The notes under the pieces were generated by a model. The model worked only from the letters and a program-made list of their open reading frames with translations. It made no database searches and was not told the DNA's origin. Below are positions 8,973 to 17,994 of a stretch of 64,000 bases of DNA, in pieces; the stretch's first letter is position 1, and every line of letters begins with the position of its first letter. The DNA is from CAZLQF01 sp964561545 (GTDB lineage: Bacteria > Bacteroidota > Bacteroidia > CAILMK01 > CAYYUA01): NCBI GenBank assembly GCA_964561545.1, contig CAZLQF010000010.1, positions 1 to 64,000 on the forward strand. The letters are read 5' to 3'. The position numbers and the translations under genes were made by a program.

Positions 8973-9524
8973 CTAAACCGGATAATAAGGGGCAATCATC
9001 CAATAAACAACCACTCCGGTTATACTTACATACAGCCAAATGGGTAAAGTCCACCTGGCTATTTTTTTATGTTTTTGATAGTCCATCTTCCAAGCCCTGA
9101 ACAAGGTAATTAAGGCAAGCGGAACCACAGCAATGGCTAATAAAATGTGGGTTATTAAAATAAAGTAATAAACGTATTGAATGAAGCCACTACCGCCAAA
9201 ACTTGTATGAGGTGCTGCGTAGTGGTAAGATAGGTAAGAAACAAGGAAAAAAACAGAGAAAATGAAGGCCGAAATCATTACGCGCTTATGAGCGTTGACC
9301 ATTTGATTTTTAATAAAATAAAATCCTACCAACAGGCACAAAAAGGTAAGGCTGTTCAAAACTGCATTTAGTTTGGGCAGCAAATAAATTTGAGCATTGG
9401 CAACATCAGATGATTGACCTTGAGATTGAACAAGTAACAGCGCTACGGTTGCCACTACTACCACAGAAACAACTCCAATAAGCCACAACCATCCCCTTTC
9501 GCTAATGTTTTTCATTTCAATCAT
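8973..9524 (-). CDS. DUF420 family membrane protein
   Basis: A 183-residue integral membrane protein with about five hydrophobic helices and the histidine pattern of DUF420 (YHYAAPHTSFGG; ILITHILLA). DUF420/CtaM-type proteins occur in oxidase clusters and in Firmicutes are needed for heme-copper oxidase maturation. The start overlaps the stop of the SCO gene by 8 nt, implying translational coupling. An alternative ATG three codons downstream (MKNISE) is possible. Confidence 0.8.
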   Translation of the reverse strand: MIEMKNISERGWLWLIGVVSVVVVATVALLLVQSQGQSSDVANAQIYLLPKLNAVLNSLTFLCLLVGFYFIKNQMVNAHKRVMISAFIFSVFFLVSYLSYHYAAPHTSFGGSGFIQYVYYFILITHILLAIAVVPLALITLFRAWKMDYQKHKKIARWTLPIWLYVSITGVVVYWMIAPYYPV

Positions 9525-10167
9525 ACTCCTCTACTAAAACTGCCACTTCATCAACCAGGTTCTCTACTGCTTGTTCATCGCTTCCTTTATAAAAGCCTCT
9601 TATTTTACCTTCTTTATCAACTAATACCAACAAATCACTGTGAATGTAATCCTGATAGCCATGTTGATCTTCTTTTGCCGTGATCAAGAAGTTGTTTCGG
9701 GCAAGCGCTTCAATGTTTTCCTGTTGCCCCGATAATAGATGCCATTTGTTGGTGTTAATCCCTTTTTGGTTGGCATATTCCTTTAGGGTTTGCGGATTAT
9801 CGCTTTCCGGCTTAACCGTCATAGAAAGGATCCTAAAGTCATCCAGGTTTTGCGTTTGCTTTTGAACCTCTTTTAGATTTTCTATCAATTTGGGGCAAAC
9901 ATCAGGACATTCAGTAAAGAAAAAATGAGCTACATAAAATTTACCTTCAAGTTGCTTGGAGGTGATCCTTTCACCATTTTGATTGGTAAAAGTGAATGAT
10001 CCTATATTGTGATAAACGGTATCTCCTTGATTGTTCACTTCTTTAGGGCCTAATACCGGCAAGGTTTTATATTGGTTTTTGCCGGAATGCAGGCAAAAAG
10101 TGAGAACGATTGGCAACCCCAAAATTAAAAAGGCTACTAAAATGGTTTTTGTTCTGTGCCAAATCAT
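9517..10167 (-). CDS. SCO1/SenC-type copper chaperone
   Basis: A 216-residue thioredoxin-fold protein with an N-terminal anchor helix (residues 8-26), the copper/redox motif CPDVCP near residue 95 and the conserved later histidine (YIHSDLLVLVD). In this family the two cysteines and that histidine bind copper for insertion into the CuA centre of subunit II. Its stop overlaps DUF420 by 8 nt and its start overlaps the subunit IV stop by 4 nt, placing it firmly in the oxidase operon that also encodes a CuA-bearing subunit II. Confidence 0.92.
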   Translation of the reverse strand: MIWHRTKTILVAFLILGLPIVLTFCLHSGKNQYKTLPVLGPKEVNNQGDTVYHNIGSFTFTNQNGERITSKQLEGKFYVAHFFFTECPDVCPKLIENLKEVQKQTQNLDDFRILSMTVKPESDNPQTLKEYANQKGINTNKWHLLSGQQENIEALARNNFLITAKEDQHGYQDYIHSDLLVLVDKEGKIRGFYKGSDEQAVENLVDEVAVLVEEYD

Positions 10168-10478
10168 ACGTAGATTACCTCAAGCCCTTCATAAATTAGT
10201 AGCACAACAAAATAAACAACTAAAACTATGGGTATAATTATGGAATAAGCCAAGTTGATTCTTTCATGCCTTAGGTGCATAAAATAAGCCACAATGTAAA
10301 AAGCCTTTAGCACCGTTAAACCAAGGAAAATAATAACACGCCAAATGTGATCTCCCATTGTAAAAGCAATCAAAAATTCCAGCGCAGTTAATAGGGTTAG
10401 AACAATTGCTGCGTAAAAGATCTCTTTTTTGCTTGAATGAGGTACGTGTAATCCTTCTTTTGGTTCTATATCATCCAT
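10164..10478 (-). CDS. Cytochrome c oxidase subunit IV family protein
   Basis: A 104-residue protein with three hydrophobic helices (roughly residues 22-40, 48-68, 78-98) and the YIVAYFMHLRHE motif of prokaryotic subunit IV (CyoD/CtaF-like) proteins. It sits between subunit III and SCO. The small subunit stabilises the catalytic core and has no cofactor. Confidence 0.85.
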   Translation of the reverse strand: MDDIEPKEGLHVPHSSKKEIFYAAIVLTLLTALEFLIAFTMGDHIWRVIIFLGLTVLKAFYIVAYFMHLRHERINLAYSIIIPIVLVVYFVVLLIYEGLEVIYV

Positions 10479-10500
10479 AAGCGCTTACTAATTGTGAAAG

Positions 10501-11163
10501 TTATATCAAGTAAAACAAAGTAAATACAAAGACCCATACCAGATCAACAAAGTGCCAATACAAACCAATTTTTTCTACCATTTCATAGTGACCCCTTCGC
10601 TCAAAAACGCCTTTGTAAGCAGCTATCGCTCCATAAAGCACCAAGCAAACGCCACTAAAAACATGAAATCCATGGAACCCTGTTATTAAATAGAACAATT
10701 GGCCAAACATGACCTCACCGTAAGGATTGCCACTGAGCGAAGTGCCATGCTCTATTAAGTGGGTCCATTCCAAAGCCTGGCATCCTAAAAAAACAAGGCC
10801 CAAGAAAATGGTAGCCAGCATATAATTAAAAACCTGTTTCTTTTCATTTCGGTGCCCTGCTTCTACAGCCAATACCATCGTTACACTGCTCAAAATAAGG
10901 ATAAAGGTCATCAGCCCCACAAAAACAAGCGGTGCTCCATGATCCACAATAAAGGGAATGCTCTGGAAAACAACCTCAGGGTTTGGCCAATTGGTCGAAC
11001 TCATCCTAAAGAAACCATACGTAATCAAAAGGGCTGAAAAAGTAAATGCATCGGAAAGCAGGAAAAACCACATCATTAACTTTCCATAGGCAGAACCCAG
11101 CGGAAGTTTAGCACCTGACCAATAGTTGCCTTTTGACGTATCAACTGCTGTTTGTGTCGACAT
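10501..11163 (-). CDS. ctaE: Cytochrome c oxidase subunit III (second copy)
   Basis: A 220-residue heme-copper oxidase subunit III with five hydrophobic helices. The key family motifs are visible: LEWTHLIEHG with the membrane glutamate, FYLITGFHGFHVFSG, and the C-terminal YWHFVDLVWVFVF. It follows a second, shorter subunit III-like protein with 15 nt between them, an arrangement common in Bacteroidota oxidase operons. Only this copy carries the full GFHGFHV signature. Confidence 0.9.
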   Translation of the reverse strand: MSTQTAVDTSKGNYWSGAKLPLGSAYGKLMMWFFLLSDAFTFSALLITYGFFRMSSTNWPNPEVVFQSIPFIVDHGAPLVFVGLMTFILILSSVTMVLAVEAGHRNEKKQVFNYMLATIFLGLVFLGCQALEWTHLIEHGTSLSGNPYGEVMFGQLFYLITGFHGFHVFSGVCLVLYGAIAAYKGVFERRGHYEMVEKIGLYWHFVDLVWVFVFTLFYLI

Positions 11164-11178
11164 TAACTCGGTATTTTG

Positions 11179-11754
11179 TTATCGCAAAAATGATAAAAAT
11201 ACGAACAAATAAATCCACAAAGCTGCTAAAAAATGCCAGAAGGTTGTGCATATATTGATCGTCAGCAAATTTTTTGAATGGACTTTATAACGATAGGCCA
11301 ACACCGTGGTAACCCCTAATAGAATAATAGCTGCAATTACATGCAAGGCATGCATGAATGAAATAACATAAGTGAAAGATTCGGAGGGATTGCCCACATA
11401 ATAAATGCCACGGTTGACCATTGATAGCCAACCGAAAGTTTGGTTCACTAAAAACCCAATACCCGTCAGTAAGGTTAGAACCAAACCCGTTCGGGTACTA
11501 CCAAGCTTATCTTTTTTTGCAGCTTGATAAGCCCATTGCATCAACACACTGCCTATAATAACAATCAATACAGACCAGTTAAAGATTTGTGGCAGCTCAA
11601 ATGTGTACCACTGACCTTCGGCTCTTCTTACCACATAAGCACTTGTAAAGGCTGCAAAAAGCATGGTTACCGTTACCAGGAAGAGCCAAAAAGTGAACTT
11701 TTTGGGATGGACATTAAATTGCGTTTCTTTGGGGTCCATTACTGTATTTTCCAT
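11179..11754 (-). CDS. Cytochrome c oxidase subunit III-like protein (first copy)
   Basis: A 191-residue membrane protein with five hydrophobic helices and subunit III features: MWAFxS-like N-terminal segment (KKFTFWLFLVTVTMLFA), a SFMHALHVIAAIILLG helix with the HALH histidines, and a C-terminal TFWHFLAALWIYLFVFL helix. It differs from its downstream paralog in lacking the LEWTHLI glutamate motif. It begins 1 nt after the heme O synthase stop. Together the two may form the subunit III position as a pair, which is inference. Confidence 0.85.
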   Translation of the reverse strand: MENTVMDPKETQFNVHPKKFTFWLFLVTVTMLFAAFTSAYVVRRAEGQWYTFELPQIFNWSVLIVIIGSVLMQWAYQAAKKDKLGSTRTGLVLTLLTGIGFLVNQTFGWLSMVNRGIYYVGNPSESFTYVISFMHALHVIAAIILLGVTTVLAYRYKVHSKNLLTINICTTFWHFLAALWIYLFVFLSFLR

Positions 11755-11755
11755 G

Positions 11756-12688
11756 CTATAACATCAGTTTATCAAAAAACAAAACAAGTAAAATGAGGGG
11801 TAAATAGATAAAAGAACCAAACATCAGGTGCAATGCAGCTTTGTTGGTCAATTTTTGGTATAACCTAAATGTTTGGTAAAGTAAGCCGGCACTGATCAAA
11901 AGGCAAATAACAGAAGCTCCTATGGTAGTTAACCCCAGTTTAGCCGGAAATAGTACCAATGGTAACAATACAACCGTAAACATAACCATTTGGAGGGCCC
12001 CTCTTTTATCTTTATTAGTGCCTCCGGGTAACAACTTAAAACCAGCTTTTTGATAATCATCATTCATTACCCAGGCAATAGCCCAAAAGTGAGGAAATTG
12101 CCAAAAAAACTGGATACCGAATAGTATTAAAGCCAATGAAGTAATTTCATTACTCACGGCTACATAACCAGCCAAAGGCGGACATGCTCCGGAAATAGCA
12201 CCTACAAAAACAGCTATTGGGCTGAGCTTTTTTAGGGGGGTATACGCAAAAGCATAAACCAATAAACCAGTAAGCGATATAAGCGCACTTAATTCATTCA
12301 AATAAAGCCCCAAGAGCATAACACCAAAGATGCCACTAAAAGAAGCAAAAATAGCCGCTTCCTGAACGCTCATCCTGTTTTGAGCTAACGGACGGCTTAG
12401 GGTGCGGGACATAAGCTTGTCCGATTCACGCTCCATGATCTGGTTCAATGCATTGGCGGAAGCAACGATCAAAAAACCACCCATAATGAGTGCAAAAAAA
12501 TCAATCCAGATGATAGAACTTTCAAGGGCTAACAAAAAACCAATGGCCGTTGAAAAAACCACCGTCAGATTAAGCCGGAGCTTGACCAACTGTGCGTAAT
12601 CTTTGGCTTTGAGCTTAACAAGGTCGATTGGCCTGAGGGTTAATGCTTTATCCTGGATCATATAATTTTTAGGCTCAATTTGGTTCAT
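11756..12688 (-). CDS. ctaB: Protoheme IX farnesyltransferase (heme O synthase)
   Basis: A 310-residue UbiA-type prenyltransferase. The allylic diphosphate-binding motif is present as NALNQIMERESDKLMSRT followed by RPL, and a second conserved loop is NDDYQKAGFKLLPGG. About eight to nine membrane helices are predicted. It converts heme B to heme O, needed for the A-type oxidase encoded in the same operon. It lies 21 nt after subunit I. The starting ATG (MNQIEPKN) gives a short cytoplasmic tail, usual for the family. Confidence 0.93.
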   Translation of the reverse strand: MNQIEPKNYMIQDKALTLRPIDLVKLKAKDYAQLVKLRLNLTVVFSTAIGFLLALESSIIWIDFFALIMGGFLIVASANALNQIMERESDKLMSRTLSRPLAQNRMSVQEAAIFASFSGIFGVMLLGLYLNELSALISLTGLLVYAFAYTPLKKLSPIAVFVGAISGACPPLAGYVAVSNEITSLALILFGIQFFWQFPHFWAIAWVMNDDYQKAGFKLLPGGTNKDKRGALQMVMFTVVLLPLVLFPAKLGLTTIGASVICLLISAGLLYQTFRLYQKLTNKAALHLMFGSFIYLPLILLVLFFDKLML

Positions 12689-12709
12689 AATTGCCGCTTA
12701 AAAAGTATC

Positions 12710-14602
12710 CTAATGTGCTTTATCTTCTTCACCTATTTCCGCTTCAGAGGTTGTTTCCTGCTCTGTCTGAGTTGTGGTTGTGGAATCATTGACAGGATCA
12801 TAATCCTCACTATCATAATCCACTCCATTCTTTAAATCTTCATCACTTATGGTTTGAGGGATGTAATCCAGCTCAGCAATAGGATTGCTGTAATCATAGG
12901 GCCAACGGTGAACAGTTGGAATTTCTCCTATCCAATTCCCGTGTCCTGGCGATATTTCCTGCGTGGTCCACTCCAAAGTAGTGGATTTCCATGGATTGCG
13001 CGAGGATTTTTCACCGAAAAACATGCTCTTGAAAAAGTTGTAGATAAAGAAGAGCTGGGCCAAAAATCCTACAATAGCAGCTATTGAGATAAATGTACTT
13101 ACGTCAACCCACTCACTGAATTCCTGAAAGTTGGTGTAGGAATAGTACCTTCTGGGTACGCCATCGATGCCCATAAAGTGCATGGGGAAAAATACCAGGT
13201 AAACCGAGGCAAAGGTTAACCAAAAGTGAAGGTAACCCAACTTTTCATTCATTAACCTTCCAAACAGTTTGGGGAACCAGTGATAAACACCGGCAAACAT
13301 ACCGAAGATAGAGGCACTGCCCATAACAATGTGAAAGTGTGCAACAACAAAGTAGGTATTGTGTAAAGGTATATCAATGGCTGAATTTCCAAGGAAAATG
13401 CCCGTTAAACCACCAGTGATGAAAACCGATACAAAGCCGATTCCATAAAGCATGGCAGGGGTAAATCTTATGTTTCCTTTCCAAAGGGTGGCCAGATAAT
13501 TAAAAACCTTAACCGCTGATGGAACAGCAATGATCAAGGTCATGAACATAAAAACCGACCCAAGGAATGGATTCATACCCGTAACGAACATGTGGTGACC
13601 CCATACGAGGAAAGATAGGACCGTAATGGCAAATAGGGATATTACCATAGCCCTATATCCAAAAATCGGTTTTCTTGAATCATTTGCCAAAACTTGGGAA
13701 ATAATACCAAATGCAGGTAATATCACAATGTAAACCTCAGGATGACCCAAGAACCAGAATAAGTGCTGCCAAAGTATGGGACTACCACCCGTTTGATTGA
13801 CAAGGGCTTCTCCACCAATGTAAATATCTGAAAGGTAAAAAGCTGTTCCCAGGCTTCGGTCTGAAATTAAGAGCACAGCGGCTGCAAAAAGCACGGGAAA
13901 TGTAAGCAACCCTAAAGCGGCTGTTAAGAACAAGGACCAAATACTAAGCGGCAGCTTACTCATGGAAAGTCCCTTGGTCCTTAAGTTGAGTATGGTACTG
14001 ATGTAGTTCAATCCAGCCAAGGCAATGGCTGCTATAAATATTGCCATGGATAAAAGCCATAAGGTCATGCCTAAGCCGGATCCTGGTATGGCTTGCGGCA
14101 GGGCGCTTAAAGGCGGGTAGATGGTCCAACCACCTGATGCAGGCCCTGTTTGGATAAACAGCGAAATCAACATAATAACACTTGAAACAAAGAAAAGCCA
14201 ATAGGACAACATGTTTAGAAAAGGCGAGGCCATATCCCTGGCACCTATTTGTAAAGGAATTAACAAATTACTGAAGGTTCCTGAAAGACCTGCTGTAAGA
14301 ACGAAAAATACCATGATGGTACCGTGCATGGTAACCATAGCGAGGTAAAAATTCGGATCGATTTGACCACCTTCGGCCCATTTGCCTAATATAGACTCCA
14401 AAAAACCAAAGCTTTCATCAGGCCAACCCAACTGCATTCTGAAGAGGGTTGATAACAATCCTCCAATAACCCCCATAAAAATAGCGCTAAGCAAATATTG
14501 CTTGGCGATCATCTTATGATCCTGACTAAAGATGTACTTCGTAATAAAGCTCTCCTCGTGCTCGTGATGTTCTTCTTCGTGTGTTTTTTCCTGAAGACTC
14601 AT
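12710..14602 (-). CDS. ctaD: Cytochrome c oxidase subunit I
   Basis: A 630-residue catalytic subunit with twelve predicted helices. Visible ligands and motifs: MHGTIMVFF (low-spin heme histidine), FWFLGHPEVYI (CuB histidine, cross-linked tyrosine and the A1-type glutamate), WGHHMFVTGM (CuB histidines) and YFVVAHFHIVMG (heme histidines). The HPEVY motif places it in the A1 class of proton-pumping oxidases. N- and C-terminal tails are rich in Glu and Asp, the last about 45 residues being strongly acidic and Thr/Glu-rich (NDSTTTTQTEQE), longer than in many homologs. It is preceded by subunit II (38 nt) and followed by ctaB. Confidence 0.96.
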   Translation of the reverse strand: MSLQEKTHEEEHHEHEESFITKYIFSQDHKMIAKQYLLSAIFMGVIGGLLSTLFRMQLGWPDESFGFLESILGKWAEGGQIDPNFYLAMVTMHGTIMVFFVLTAGLSGTFSNLLIPLQIGARDMASPFLNMLSYWLFFVSSVIMLISLFIQTGPASGGWTIYPPLSALPQAIPGSGLGMTLWLLSMAIFIAAIALAGLNYISTILNLRTKGLSMSKLPLSIWSLFLTAALGLLTFPVLFAAAVLLISDRSLGTAFYLSDIYIGGEALVNQTGGSPILWQHLFWFLGHPEVYIVILPAFGIISQVLANDSRKPIFGYRAMVISLFAITVLSFLVWGHHMFVTGMNPFLGSVFMFMTLIIAVPSAVKVFNYLATLWKGNIRFTPAMLYGIGFVSVFITGGLTGIFLGNSAIDIPLHNTYFVVAHFHIVMGSASIFGMFAGVYHWFPKLFGRLMNEKLGYLHFWLTFASVYLVFFPMHFMGIDGVPRRYYSYTNFQEFSEWVDVSTFISIAAIVGFLAQLFFIYNFFKSMFFGEKSSRNPWKSTTLEWTTQEISPGHGNWIGEIPTVHRWPYDYSNPIAELDYIPQTISDEDLKNGVDYDSEDYDPVNDSTTTTQTEQETTSEAEIGEEDKAH

Positions 14603-14640
14603 ACGTTCTTGTTGCTTTTATACAATTCGACCATGATTTT

Positions 14641-16089
14641 TTATTTAAGATCAGCGTTAGCTACATTTTGCTCATCCTTTTTAAATGGTTCTTTTTCTGC
14701 TAGCCAATCCCTGAATTCGGATTCCTCTTGTATAACTACCGTAGCTTTCATATTGTAATGAGCTGCTCCGCAAACTTGATTACATGCCAATTCGTACTCA
14801 AATTCCGGATCGCCTTCTTGTTCTCGCATTTCTTCAGTGGTTTTGCTCGGTGTAAATTTAAATTGGGTCCTCATTCCGGGTTGGCAATACATCTGAACCC
14901 GAAAGTGGGGTAACCAAGCACTGTGTATCACGTCTCTTGACCTAAAGAGCAGTTTTACCTCTTTATCAACTGGCAAGCGTAATTCATTGGTAACGATGTC
15001 ATCTTTAGCAGCGGGGTCTTTTGGATCAAGTGCCAAGGGGTTTTCTGCTGCTGATGTAAGTTTAAAATCGGTTTTACCCAATTCACCATCAGGCCCCGGA
15101 TAACGGAATTTCCAGTTGAACTGGTAACCATAAACTTCTACTTTTTGCGCGTCTTCATCAGCAGGTTTATGAATATCCCGCCAGGTTTTAGCACCATAAA
15201 GTATTAAAACCGTTAAAGCAATGGCTGGAATGGCGGTCCAGAAAAGCTCTAATCGATCATTAACTGGATAAAATAAGGCCTTGGTTCCTTTCTTTCTTTT
15301 ATAGGCAACTGCAAAATAAAACAATAGAACTTGCGTAATTATAAAAACAAGGCCAGTAATTATTAAAGTAATATTGAAAAGCTGATCAATTTCTTTTCCA
15401 TGTTCAGAGGCTGCCTCAGGCATTAGATACTGAGTATGAATATTCATCTCGTAAACGATGGCTATAACACCTCCAACAAAAAATATGACCATTAGTACAA
15501 TATTGACCCGCTGCCAATTCACGCGTGGAAGTGATTTGTTCATTTCAAGTACCTTGGTAAACAAATTAGTGGCTGTAATCAAAACCAGGATTAACAACAA
15601 GAAGACTAAAAATGCCAGGCCTTGAAAAGTTGGATCCTGCCCAATGCTTGTTATACCTGTAAGCGATTGACTACCAGTTTCTTTTGCAGCCCCTTCCCCA
15701 GATCCGGAAGCTGTAGCCGGTTCTTTGCCTTCTTCTTCTATATAGGCAAGGATGTCGTTGATCTCAGCCGTATCAAGATCCTGTGCAGGCATTATAACCT
15801 GGTTGTACTCATCATATAGGTTCTGGGCGTATTCATCACCGCTGTTAATGACTTTTTGAGAATTCTTTATGAACCTATGAAGCCACTCTTTTGATTTGCG
15901 GTCGTTTACACCTATAAGATTGGGGCCAATTAATTCTTCACCCAATTGGTGGCAAGAAGTACAATTTTGCTCAAAAAGATTTTTTCCGTTTTCTACGTCT
16001 TGAGAATTCGCTTGATTGGGATTAAGTAAGCTAAGCGAAATAAAACTAAAAAGGAATAATAACCCTATTTTTCTCATTTTCAATGACAA
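14641..16089 (-). CDS. ctaC: Cytochrome c oxidase subunit II with N-terminal cytochrome c domain
   Basis: A 482-residue protein, longer than the usual 220-350. After a signal peptide (residues 7-29) comes a class I cytochrome c domain: heme motif CTSCH at 43-47, GPNLIG at 55-60 and a likely axial Met100 (VIMPAQ). A low-complexity linker (ATASGSGEGAAKE) leads to two extra membrane helices (about 152-175 and 195-215), then the two standard subunit II helices (about 237-266 and 280-303) and the CuA cupredoxin domain with DVIHSAWLPHF and CNQVCGAAHYNM. The classical caa3 subunit II carries its cytochrome c at the C terminus instead. The usual glutamate of the CxExC motif is a glutamine here. The predicted topology puts both heme c and CuA in the periplasm. 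It is the first gene of the oxidase operon. Confidence 0.93.
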   Translation of the reverse strand: MSLKMRKIGLLFLFSFISLSLLNPNQANSQDVENGKNLFEQNCTSCHQLGEELIGPNLIGVNDRKSKEWLHRFIKNSQKVINSGDEYAQNLYDEYNQVIMPAQDLDTAEINDILAYIEEEGKEPATASGSGEGAAKETGSQSLTGITSIGQDPTFQGLAFLVFLLLILVLITATNLFTKVLEMNKSLPRVNWQRVNIVLMVIFFVGGVIAIVYEMNIHTQYLMPEAASEHGKEIDQLFNITLIITGLVFIITQVLLFYFAVAYKRKKGTKALFYPVNDRLELFWTAIPAIALTVLILYGAKTWRDIHKPADEDAQKVEVYGYQFNWKFRYPGPDGELGKTDFKLTSAAENPLALDPKDPAAKDDIVTNELRLPVDKEVKLLFRSRDVIHSAWLPHFRVQMYCQPGMRTQFKFTPSKTTEEMREQEGDPEFEYELACNQVCGAAHYNMKATVVIQEESEFRDWLAEKEPFKKDEQNVANADLK

Positions 16090-16135
16090 GTTTAGTCCTG
16101 AATGTAAATAGTGTTCATAGTCTATTAACGCGGTG

Positions 16136-16143
16136 CAAATCTA
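16136..16143 (-). promoter_or_regulatory. -7 box (TAGATTTG) of the oxidase operon
   Basis: TAGATTTG on the minus strand fits TAnnTTTG exactly and lies 46 nt upstream of the ATG of the first oxidase gene, leaving a leader of roughly 40 nt. No strong -33 element was seen. Confidence 0.45.
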
Positions 16144-16355
16144 TTTGTTTTTGAACGCTATTCCACGATAAAGTTCTAAAAGTTTCGTAAGGTTTTTAAG
16201 TAAAATTTTAAGGGATTTGCCAAGGCCCTTGCAACCGTAAAAAACCAATCTCATGGGTTGTTATAAAAGCTTTAAAACTCAGTTGATCAAGCATTATTTT
16301 TAAAAAAATTTTTGTAACAAAAAATAAACAGACCTTTTACTCCTTTTTTAACATG

Positions 16356-16970
16356 TCAATGCGTTGATAAGTTTAGCTTTCGGCTACAAAAATCAAATTC
16401 AGGCGGGTGGTTGGAGGCAATTATTAAAGTGCGGTTGGTGGCATAATTTTCAACCATTTCCTTATACCAATTAAAGTTGTATTGGTCAAAATGAGCTGTT
16501 GGCTCGTCAAGTAGAATAGCTCGACTTTCGAAAAATAAGGCCAAGGCCAAACGTACCCTTTGGAGCATGCCTGAACTAAAATGCTTTAATTCTTTATTTT
16601 GATGACGTTCCAGATTGGTGAGGGCTATCACTTCGTTAATGCTTAAAAATGGCAATAAGGATTTGAACCTTGCATGAAATCGTAAATGCTCTTTAAAAGA
16701 AAATTCCTCAAGTACACCCAGGTAAGGGGAAGCAATGTTAAAATATTGGTATACATCCTCAACTTTTACTAAGTCTTCATCAATTTGGTAAGTAATTTTA
16801 CCCATGGAAGGGGTTAAGAAACCTGCTATAACTTGTAGCAAAGTTGATTTGCCACTCCCATTTTGCCCGGTTATGGCATAATGCTGACCAGGTTCAAATG
16901 CTTGATTTAAGTTTTGAAAAATCCAGGTTCGGTTGAATTTTTTACCGATGTTGTTAAGTTGGATTTTCAA
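16356..16970 (-). CDS. ABC transporter ATP-binding protein
   Basis: A 204-residue, single-domain ATPase. Walker A is GQNGSGKST (about residue 36), the signature loop is FSSGMLQR (a variant of LSGGQ) and Walker B is AILLDEPTAHFD, followed by a SNHP switch histidine. The length and the lack of any adjacent permease are reminiscent of CcmA-like or gliding-type small ATPases, but substrate cannot be told. It follows lpxA by 238 nt on the same strand, a neighbourhood seen in other Bacteroidota. Confidence 0.85.
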   Translation of the reverse strand: MKIQLNNIGKKFNRTWIFQNLNQAFEPGQHYAITGQNGSGKSTLLQVIAGFLTPSMGKITYQIDEDLVKVEDVYQYFNIASPYLGVLEEFSFKEHLRFHARFKSLLPFLSINEVIALTNLERHQNKELKHFSSGMLQRVRLALALFFESRAILLDEPTAHFDQYNFNWYKEMVENYATNRTLIIASNHPPEFDFCSRKLNLSTH

Positions 16971-17208
16971 AGCAGTTTTCTGTTAATATTAAGTTTTGGG
17001 CTTTTATAGGTGCTTGATGGGATGGTCGTTGAAAGTGGTCAAGATTGCCAAATTCCGGCTAAACGCTTTTTACTGGCCATGAAGAGTTTGTCACCTATCT
17101 CCGCTTATATGTATTCTATTGCCCTCAACTTTATATCATTTAAGATTTATTGGTTTAATAGGCTAAACTTAAGCCGCCTAAAAAAATCTGAGCCCTCGAT
17201 TCTACGAG

Positions 17209-17988
17209 CTATGGCCGGTACCCTCGCATAATGCCCCGATCAGATTGCTTAATAAAGCTAATAATATCATCTCTTTCACGGGTTGCAGGCAGTTCTGCTT
17301 CTATAATCGACAAGGCTTGGGAAATGTTGTTACCTTTCAGGTAAATGTAGCGGTATATTTCCTGTATTTCTTTGATTTTATCAGGATCGTATCCCCGCCT
17401 TCTAAGTCCTACCGAGTTAATACCCACATAAGACAAGGGCTCTCTCGCCCCTTTTGTAAAGGGAGGAACGTCCTTCCTAACCAGCGACCCGCCACCTATG
17501 TAGCAATGCTCACCTATATTTACGAATTGCTGTACAGCTACGAGTCCGCCTATATTGGCATATTGCCCGATGTAGATATGCCCGGCCAGGGTAACGCCAT
17601 TGGCCAATATACAATTACTTTCGATGAGGCAATCATGGGCAATATGTACATAAGCCATTAGCAATGAATGTTCACCGATCCGGGTTAAATGTTTATCCAT
17701 GGTGCCACGATTGATGGTAGCATATTCGCGTATAATCACATTGTCTTCAAGAATGACTTCGGAGGATTCGCCTTTAAATTTTAAATCCTGCGGAATAGCG
17801 GAGATGACCGCACCCGGGAAGATCTTACAATTCTTACCGATCCGTGAACCTTCCATGATCGTGGCATGGGGTCCAATCCATGTTCCTTCGTCAATTTCTA
17901 CATCGCTGTGAATGGTTACAAAGGGCTCAATCACAACATTTTGGGCTATTTTAGCTTCCGGATGAACGTAGGAAAGTGGTTGATGCAT
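17209..17988 (-). CDS. lpxA: UDP-N-acetylglucosamine acyltransferase
   Basis: A 259-residue left-handed beta-helix acyltransferase, the normal length for LpxA. Hexapeptide repeats run through residues 8-180, the catalytic histidine lies in MAYVHIAHDC, and the C-terminal helical part begins at SYVGINSVGLRRRG. It adds the first acyl chain to UDP-GlcNAc in lipid A synthesis. It begins 6 nt after lpxC-fabZ, so the three lipid A genes form one operon. Confidence 0.97.
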   Translation of the reverse strand: MHQPLSYVHPEAKIAQNVVIEPFVTIHSDVEIDEGTWIGPHATIMEGSRIGKNCKIFPGAVISAIPQDLKFKGESSEVILEDNVIIREYATINRGTMDKHLTRIGEHSLLMAYVHIAHDCLIESNCILANGVTLAGHIYIGQYANIGGLVAVQQFVNIGEHCYIGGGSLVRKDVPPFTKGAREPLSYVGINSVGLRRRGYDPDKIKEIQEIYRYIYLKGNNISQALSIIEAELPATRERDDIISFIKQSDRGIMRGYRP

Positions 17989-17994
17989 AGTACT

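Noticed and set aside
17010..17231. 73-codon plus-strand frame between lpxA and the ABC gene
   Set aside because: Overlaps the lpxA 3' end; no conserved pattern.
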